The translations under genes and the position numbers were made by a program. A stretch of 11,851 nucleotides of DNA from Moraxella bovis (GTDB taxonomy: Bacteria; Pseudomonadota; Gammaproteobacteria; Pseudomonadales; Moraxellaceae): assembly GCF_002014975.1 (NCBI RefSeq), contig NZ_MUXV01000079.1, positions 23,986-35,836 of the forward strand, given 5' to 3'. The notes below the pieces were generated by a model. The model was not told the origin of the DNA and did not search any database. It worked only from the letters and a program-made list of their open reading frames with translations. Of the stretch, positions 7,461 through 11,851 are shown in pieces (positions within the stretch are counted from its first letter, which is position 1; every line of letters starts with the position of its first letter).

Positions 7461-8009
7461 ATGAGCATTATTGAGGAAGCCCGTGAACAAACATACAAAC
7501 TCATCATCGCAGGTCCTGTGGGGGCGGGCAAGACAGCCGCCATTCAGGTGCTGTCCGACAAAGGTGTGGTAACCACCGATGAAGTAGCATCCGATGATGT
7601 CAAACTCATGAAAAAAACCACCACAGTCGCCATGGACTATGGGGTCATGATACTAGACAGTGGCGAGCAAGTGCGACTGTACGGCACCCCTGGTCAGCGA
7701 CGTTTTGACTTCATGTGGGAGATTCTAAGCGAAAATGCTTTGGGGCTTATCCTATTGCTAAACGCCGAAGAGAAAGATCCTGTGGGCGACTTAGATTATT
7801 ATCTGGATGCTTTCTCACCGCTTATCAAAGGCAGTGCCTTGGTAGTCGGTGTGACCCATGCTGAGAACATGCCTTGGGATTTGCATGACGCACTCTCAGA
7901 GCGACTGGTCGAGCGTGGTGTCGCCGCTAACGTGATGGTGGTCGATGCTCGTGACCGTGAAGAGATGCGTCGCATGGTGCGTTCACTCATCTACATGATT
8001 TCATCTTAA
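7461..8009 (+). CDS. small Ras-like GTPase (MglA/COG2229-like)
   Basis: The 182-residue protein is a single G domain. Walker A/G1 is GPVGAGKT (18-25). The switch I segment is KTTTVAMDYG with T54 as candidate Mg ligand. Switch II/G3 is GTPGQRRF (74-81), with Q78 at the catalytic glutamine position. The fourth nucleotide-specificity motif is unusual: VGVTHAE (T131-E134) replaces NKxD, so guanine specificity should be tested. There is no membrane segment or lipidation signal. The ATG at 7461 has GGAGA 8 nt upstream; a longer in-frame reading from 7305 overlaps the preceding gene and lacks family similarity. With the roadblock gene in the same cluster, it is the likely switch of the system. Confidence 0.88.
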   Translation: MSIIEEAREQTYKLIIAGPVGAGKTAAIQVLSDKGVVTTDEVASDDVKLMKKTTTVAMDYGVMILDSGEQVRLYGTPGQRRFDFMWEILSENALGLILLLNAEEKDPVGDLDYYLDAFSPLIKGSALVVGVTHAENMPWDLHDALSERLVERGVAANVMVVDARDREEMRRMVRSLIYMISS

Positions 8010-8031
8010 CTTTTATATTCGGTAACCCGTC

Positions 8032-8658
8032 ATGCCAAACGAACGTCAAAATCCTTATCTCGCTCCTACGCCATCTGGTGTCATGCATGCCTTTGCTGAT
8101 GCCAGTCCCAACGAAAAACAGCAATCCCTGCAAGCACTCGTCTCACAAAGCCACTCCATCCCCACCAAAGAGTGGTTGGACAAATACTCGCACGAATGGC
8201 TTGACGAGTTTAATGAAAAAGGCTGGGTACAACGCCTATCGCAAGATTTGCCCGCCCCTAATATGCCACTGGATAAATTTTTGCCTTATGTCGTGGCAAG
8301 TCTATCAGGCACACGCAAAGCCGCCATCGGCTCTAACGAAGGCTTTTGCCTAGCTCGCATTGGCTATACCGCTGATGAAGCCGACAGACTGGCAGTGGCA
8401 GGGGCGGACTTTTTTGACTTTTTTGTACGACAACGTGAGCGTGGGCTTGCCATCGCCGAACAAGCCGTGTCGCTCTTTGATGATGTCGCCCTACTGATGC
8501 CAACCACCAGTTTTATGTTTTTATGGATTGATGGTACAGGCTATGTACTTATCCTAGATGGCGAGCCTTTGACCAACAACCGAGCTTTGGTTGAGCTGGT
8601 TTGGGCGATTAAGACATCAGGGTTGCGGTTTAGTAAGGGTGATGATAAGGTTAATTAA
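8032..8658 (+). CDS. unknown protein with possible divergent roadblock/LC7 domain
   Basis: No family is recognised with certainty. The N-terminal 80 residues are polar and helical, with a Trp-rich stretch (W48, W56, W65). Residues about 85-200 follow the order of a roadblock/LC7 fold: a helix (LDKFLPYVVASL), a strand with GSNEGFCLARI, a long helix after ADEADRLAVAGADFF, then hydrophobic strands ALLMPTTSFMFLWI and GYVLILDG, then a final helix. The first gene of the cluster shows the same order. The 208-residue protein would be cytoplasmic. Its start is 22 nt after the GTPase stop, with only a weak ribosome-binding site (GGTAA), suggesting coupling. A strong terminator follows at once. If correct, it could pair with the GTPase or with the first roadblock protein. 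Confidence 0.75.
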   Translation: MPNERQNPYLAPTPSGVMHAFADASPNEKQQSLQALVSQSHSIPTKEWLDKYSHEWLDEFNEKGWVQRLSQDLPAPNMPLDKFLPYVVASLSGTRKAAIGSNEGFCLARIGYTADEADRLAVAGADFFDFFVRQRERGLAIAEQAVSLFDDVALLMPTTSFMFLWIDGTGYVLILDGEPLTNNRALVELVWAIKTSGLRFSKGDDKVN

Positions 8659-8662
8659 CACC

Positions 8663-8697
8663 AAAGTGGGTTTGTGACGATAAACCCACTTTTATTT
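8663..8697 (+). terminator. terminator of the signalling cluster
   Basis: AAAGTGGGTTT (8663-8673) pairs perfectly over 11 bp with AAACCCACTTT (8682-8692) around an 8-nt loop, then TTTATTTTA. It starts 4 nt after the last stop codon and clearly separates the cluster from the ABC transporter genes. Confidence 0.9.
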
Positions 8698-8743
8698 TAC
8701 CAACTATTTTTTAAAAATTTTTATATTTTCATTCCAAAAACTA

Positions 8744-8772
8744 TTGTCATCGCTCTGTAACTATTCTATAAT
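8744..8772 (+). promoter_or_regulatory. sigma-70 promoter of the ABC transporter genes
   Basis: TTGTCA (8744-8749) and TATAAT (8767-8772) are separated by exactly 17 nt, 11 of 12 consensus matches. The start would be near 8779, giving a short leader of about 28 nt before the ATG at 8807. This is the best promoter by consensus in the window. Confidence 0.8.
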
Positions 8773-8806
8773 AAAAGTCATCATATTGTTACACAAGGAG
8801 TTCGTC

Positions 8807-9815
8807 ATGACGACCATCAGTGCCAAATTTCCCAAACTCATCGGCATGAGCATGCTTTGCTCGCTACTGTTTGCCTGTGGCGGTGATAAACCTGCCAGCC
8901 AAAGCGAGACCGCCCAAGCCCCCACGACTGCCGAGAACAAATCGATTGCCATTACTGCCATCGTCGAACACCCTGCACTGGATGCTGTTCGTCAAGGCAC
9001 GCTTGAAGCCCTAGCCAGCGAAGGCTTTAAAGAAGGCGAGAACCTAACGGTCAATTTCCAATCCGCCCAAGGCAACCCTGCCACCGCAGGACAAATCGCC
9101 AAACAGTTCGTGGCGGACAATCCTGACGCCATCATCGCCATCGCCACCCCATCCGCCCAAGCGGTCGTAAATGCCACCACGAGCATTCCTGTGGTATTCT
9201 CTGCCGTGACCGAACCTGTGGAAGCCAAACTGGCACCCAAACTAGATGGCTCTGGCACCAACGTAACAGGGGCATCGGACGTACTACCGCTTGGACCGCA
9301 GATTGACCTTATCAAAGAGCTGATTCCTAGTGTCAAAAACATCGGGTTCGTGTATAGCCCAGGAGAGGTGAACTCCACCGTGACTTTGCGTAACCTAAAA
9401 GCCATCGCCGAACCCCAAGGCATTACCATCGTTGAAGCCCCCGCCCAAAAATCATCAGACATCGCCATGAGCGCCCAAAGTCCGGTTGGCAAAGTGGACG
9501 TGATTTATACATCAACCGACAACAACGTCATCAACGCCTATGAAGCCCTTGCCAAAGTCGCCAAAGAAGGCAAAATCCCCCTTGTCTCATCTGACCCTAG
9601 CGTGGTCGAGCGTGGCTCTTGGCGTGAATTATCATAATCTAGGACTAGAAACAGGTAAAATCACCGCCCGCATCCTAAAAGGCGAAAAAGCAGGCGACAT
9701 CGCCGTGTACAGTGCCAGCGAGCTTGACTTGATGGTCAGCAAGAAAAATGCCAGCGAGCAGGGTTTGAGCGTGCCACAATCCATTTTGGATAAAGCCAAA
9801 ACAGTGGTAGAATAA
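8807..9815 (+). pseudogene. TrpX-like ABC transporter substrate-binding lipoprotein, frameshifted
   Basis: The ATG at 8807 follows AAGGAG at 6 nt. It opens a lipoprotein signal with lipobox LLFAC (Cys24), so the product would be membrane-anchored. The body matches the ABC_sub_bind/TrpX group: ITAIVEHPALDAVRQG, PTAENKS before it, GTNVTGASD and GFVYSPGE. The first frame runs to a stop at 9635-9637 just after SVVERGS. The family sequence continues in the +1 frame from 9615 (ALGVNYHNLG...) to a stop ending at 9815. From memory, relatives read VERG-A-I/V-A-ALG here; the three missing residues plus the shift fit an 11-nt deletion, not a simple one-base error. The product as read would be 276 residues and lack its last 66. 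An undamaged protein would be about 340 residues. The permease and ATPase follow downstream. Confidence 0.85.
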
Positions 9816-9826
9816 TGCCTTTTAGA

Positions 9827-10034
9827 TAGGGCGTGCCTGCCTTTTGTATTTGCAATGAAAAATGAGAAAAATCGCACGTTTTTCAAGGAAAAAGTGAAGT
9901 TTGATAGTTATTCTATCAAACGAGCTTTTGACTTCGAGCCACAAGATTTAATCATTTTTCATGCAAAAACATTATTTTTATTTCTATAAAATTTCTAAAT
10001 GGTAAATCGTGTTATCAAGGTTCAGCACGCCCTA
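9827..10034. mobile_element. MITE-like element, about 204 bp, between binding protein and permease genes
   Basis: GGGCGTGC (9829-9836) and its reverse complement GCACGCCC (10025-10032) are flanked outside by TA on both sides (9827-9828 and 10033-10034), like a TA target duplication. Inside is a second inverted pair, 9845-9865 with 9952-9971, matching at about 19 positions with one bulge. A third pair forms a 9-bp hairpin, GTTTGATAG (9899-9907) with CTATCAAAC (9913-9921). There is no coding content. Nested palindromes with short terminal repeats fit a non-autonomous element of an IS630/Tc1-like or IS5-like family. A structured RNA or regulatory leader is the alternative. The terminal repeats diverge after 8 bp. 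Confidence 0.45.
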
Positions 10035-10054
10035 GTTATCTATAAATACAAAAT

Positions 10055-10086
10055 GCACGCCAAATCGTGGGCGTGTGTTTTGTTTT
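10055..10086 (+). promoter_or_regulatory. hairpin with T-rich tail in the permease leader
   Basis: CACGCC (10056-10061) pairs with GGCGTG (10070-10075), extendable by one G-U pair, around an 8-nt loop. TGTTTTGTTTTG follows and the permease ribosome-binding site is at 10091-10094. It has the form of a weak terminator or attenuator. GGGCGTGT (10069-10076) could instead pair with GCACGCCC (10025-10032), so two folds compete. Confidence 0.35.
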
Positions 10087-10099
10087 GATTGGAGCAGAT

Positions 10100-11029
10100 A
10101 TGTCATTGATTGCCTTTTTAGGGGCGTTAGAGAGCGGACTGATATATGCCATCATGGCACTTGGGGTGCTCATATCGTTTCGCATTTTGGACTTTCCTGA
10201 TTTGACCGCCGATGGTAGTTTTCCTTTGGGTGGTGCGGTGGCGGCAGTATCTATCATCGCAGGCTTTAACCCTTGGGTGGCTTGTCTTTTTGGCATGATG
10301 GCAGGCATGATGGCAGGAGTTGTTACCGCATGGCTTAACGTCAAGATTGGCATATTACACCTACTGGCAGGTATTTTGGTCATGACCGCTCTGTATTCGG
10401 TAAACTTACGCATCATGAACGCCCCCAACCTATCACTACTTGGTGAGCCGACCGTTTTTACCCCATTTATCAGTGGCGATAATGGCATGTGGGTGCGTGT
10501 ACTGGTCGCAGGGGCGGTTGTGGTTGTGGTCAAACTACTGCTTGACTGGTTTTTTAGCACCGAGACAGGGCTTGCCATGCGTGCCACAGGCTCCAACCTA
10601 AAAATGGCACAAGCCCAAGGCATTAACACTTCCTTTACCATCATGCTCGGCATGGCGATTAGCAACGGCTTGATTGCTCTATCTGGGGCGTTATTTGTAC
10701 AGACCCAAGGCGGGGCGAACATCTCGGTGGGTATCGGTACGATTGTGGTCGGTCTGGCGGCGGTCATCATCGGCGAGACCGTGCTAAGTGCCAAAAAAAT
10801 CTTTCTTATCACGCTCTCGGTGGTCATCGGTGCCGTGCTGTACAAACTGTTTATCCAAATCGCCCTATCTAGTCAAACCCTACGCAGTATCGGCTTTGGA
10901 CCGCAGGACTTGAACCTAGTAACCGCCCTGCTCGTGGCGATTGCTCTGATTTTACCCAAATTTCGCTCAAAAGCCCTAAGTGCGTTTGGCATGGGCAAAA
11001 AGTCTGCCAAAACAGGGGGTGTCTCATGA
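10100..11029 (+). CDS. ABC transporter permease, TrpY-like (BPD_transp_2 family)
   Basis: The 309-residue protein is strongly hydrophobic, with about eight to nine membrane segments. It begins with a segment typical of branched-chain amino acid-type permeases: ALESGLIYAIMALGVLISFRILDFPDLTADGSF. This DFPDLTADGSFPLGG block is characteristic of the TrpY-like group. The segment TGLAMRATGSNLKMAQAQGI (residues about 167-186) is the likely cytoplasmic coupling loop to the ATPase. The ATG at 10100 is chosen because GGAG lies 5 nt upstream; the in-frame GTG at 10067 lies in a hairpin. The stop overlaps the ATPase start by ATGA. The gene is intact although the binding-protein gene is broken and about 280 nt of non-coding DNA lies before it. 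Confidence 0.92.
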   Translation: MSLIAFLGALESGLIYAIMALGVLISFRILDFPDLTADGSFPLGGAVAAVSIIAGFNPWVACLFGMMAGMMAGVVTAWLNVKIGILHLLAGILVMTALYSVNLRIMNAPNLSLLGEPTVFTPFISGDNGMWVRVLVAGAVVVVVKLLLDWFFSTETGLAMRATGSNLKMAQAQGINTSFTIMLGMAISNGLIALSGALFVQTQGGANISVGIGTIVVGLAAVIIGETVLSAKKIFLITLSVVIGAVLYKLFIQIALSSQTLRSIGFGPQDLNLVTALLVAIALILPKFRSKALSAFGMGKKSAKTGGVS

Positions 11030-11820
11030 TGATAGCAACCGACTTACGCCTGACCTTTAATGCTGGCACACCCATCGAAAACCCCGCCTTGCGTGGACTG
11101 TCTTTACACATCAACGATGGCGAGTTTGTGACTGTCATCGGCACCAACGGGGCAGGCAAATCCACTTTTCTAAACACAGTAAGCGGTGCCTTACGCCCCG
11201 ACACTGGCTCGATTGTGATAAATGGCACGGACGTTACCAAAAAGCCTACGCACAAACGCAGTCACTGGATCGCCCGTGTGTTCCAAGACCCGATGGCAGG
11301 CACTTGTGAAGCCTTAACCATCGAAGAGAACATGGCTCTCGCCTTTAAACGTGGGGGTGTGCGTGGCTTACTCCCTGCCCTAAACAGCAAAAATCGTGAG
11401 CTGTTTCGTGACAAACTTGCCATCTTGAACCTAGGGCTAGAAAACCGCCTAACCGACCGCATGGGACTGCTCTCAGGCGGACAACGCCAAGCGGTCAGCC
11501 TACTGATGGCAAGCCTACAACCATCAAAAATCCTACTCCTAGACGAACACACCGCCGCCCTTGACCCCAAAACCGCCAGTTTCGTCCTAGAACTCACCGA
11601 CAAAATCGTGAATGAAGGTCGGCTAACCACACTCATGGTCACGCACTCAATGGCTCAGGCATTAGCCCACGGCACACGCACCGTCATGCTTCATCAAGGG
11701 CAAGTGGTGCTTGATGTCTCAGGCGATGAACGCCGCGGTATGAATGTTCAAGACCTGCTAGATATGTTTGAAAAAACTCGTGGCGAGAAAGTGGCGGATG
11801 ACAGTTTGATATTAGGCTAA
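11026..11820 (+). CDS. ABC transporter ATP-binding protein, TrpZ-like
   Basis: The 264-residue ATPase has every nucleotide-binding motif: Walker A GTNGAGKST (39-47), Q-loop Q87, signature LSGGQ (149-153), Walker B ILLLDE (169-174) and switch histidine H207 in VTHS. LDEHTAALDP, with histidine after the Walker B glutamate, is as I remember it in TrpZ-like ATPases. It would power the permease encoded just upstream, on the cytoplasmic face of the inner membrane. The start overlaps the permease stop (ATGA), so the two are translationally coupled. A second ATG at 11029 is equally possible. No sign of damage is visible. Confidence 0.95.
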   Translation: MMIATDLRLTFNAGTPIENPALRGLSLHINDGEFVTVIGTNGAGKSTFLNTVSGALRPDTGSIVINGTDVTKKPTHKRSHWIARVFQDPMAGTCEALTIEENMALAFKRGGVRGLLPALNSKNRELFRDKLAILNLGLENRLTDRMGLLSGGQRQAVSLLMASLQPSKILLLDEHTAALDPKTASFVLELTDKIVNEGRLTTLMVTHSMAQALAHGTRTVMLHQGQVVLDVSGDERRGMNVQDLLDMFEKTRGEKVADDSLILG

Positions 11821-11851
11821 GGGTTTTTGTTATATAACCAACAAACCTTAA
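11821..11851 (+). other. partial inverted repeat after the ATPase gene
   Basis: AAGG...GTTAT-ATAAC...CCTT gives two short paired blocks (GGTTT with AAACC, GTTAT with ATAAC) with unpaired bases between. It may be the beginning of a terminator, but the window ends before a T tract could be seen. Confidence 0.25.

Noticed and set aside
10036..10845. Long minus-strand reading frame opposite the permease gene
   Set aside because: It is a shadow of the permease coding sequence: no ribosome-binding site or recognisable domain, and the plus-strand gene is well supported.

Overview
The window looks like a chromosomal segment of a gammaproteobacterium of the Moraxellaceae, most likely Moraxella or a close relative. 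The basis is indirect: moderately AT-rich coding sequence, very AT-rich intergenic DNA, and protein sequences that read as Moraxella/Acinetobacter-like. No rRNA or other marker fixes the species. No tRNA, rRNA, CRISPR array or complete insertion sequence was seen.

Layout. (1) 34-2607, minus strand: clpB, the heat-shock disaggregase. (2) 2608-2876: an AT-rich divergent regulatory region. It holds a candidate clpB promoter with nested repeats, a sigma-32-like promoter facing right, and a leader hairpin. (3) 2877-3431: an AhpD-like carboxymuconolactone decarboxylase family protein, closed by a strong terminator at 3530-3563. (4) 3741-8658: seven collinear genes encoding a roadblock/LC7 protein, a stand-alone Aer-type PAS protein, a cytoplasmic PhnD-like binding protein, an unknown protein, a protein with a degenerate receiver-like N-terminus, an MglA/COG2229-like small GTPase, and a protein with a possible divergent LC7 domain. 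The cluster has its own promoter region with two palindromes, an internal terminator at 5398-5427 after the third gene, and a strong terminator at 8663-8697. (5) 8744-11820: a TrpXYZ-like ABC uptake system of lipoprotein, permease and ATPase. The lipoprotein gene is frameshifted, and a roughly 200-bp repeat-bounded, MITE-like element lies between it and the permease gene.

How the genes may work together. The 3741-8658 cluster is the most interesting part. A small Ras-like GTPase, a roadblock protein (the MglB/GAP-type partner family), a probable FAD-binding redox PAS domain and a soluble ligand-binding fold look like a signalling module. Such a module could pass redox or metabolite information to a GTPase switch without a chemoreceptor or histidine kinase. 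In an organism without flagella the plausible output is type IV pilus polarity or surface behaviour, but nothing in the window shows the output. The ABC system resembles the tryptophan/aromatic-type importers (TrpXYZ, ABC_sub_bind family). It appears damaged at its binding protein, by a deletion best explained as 11 nt.
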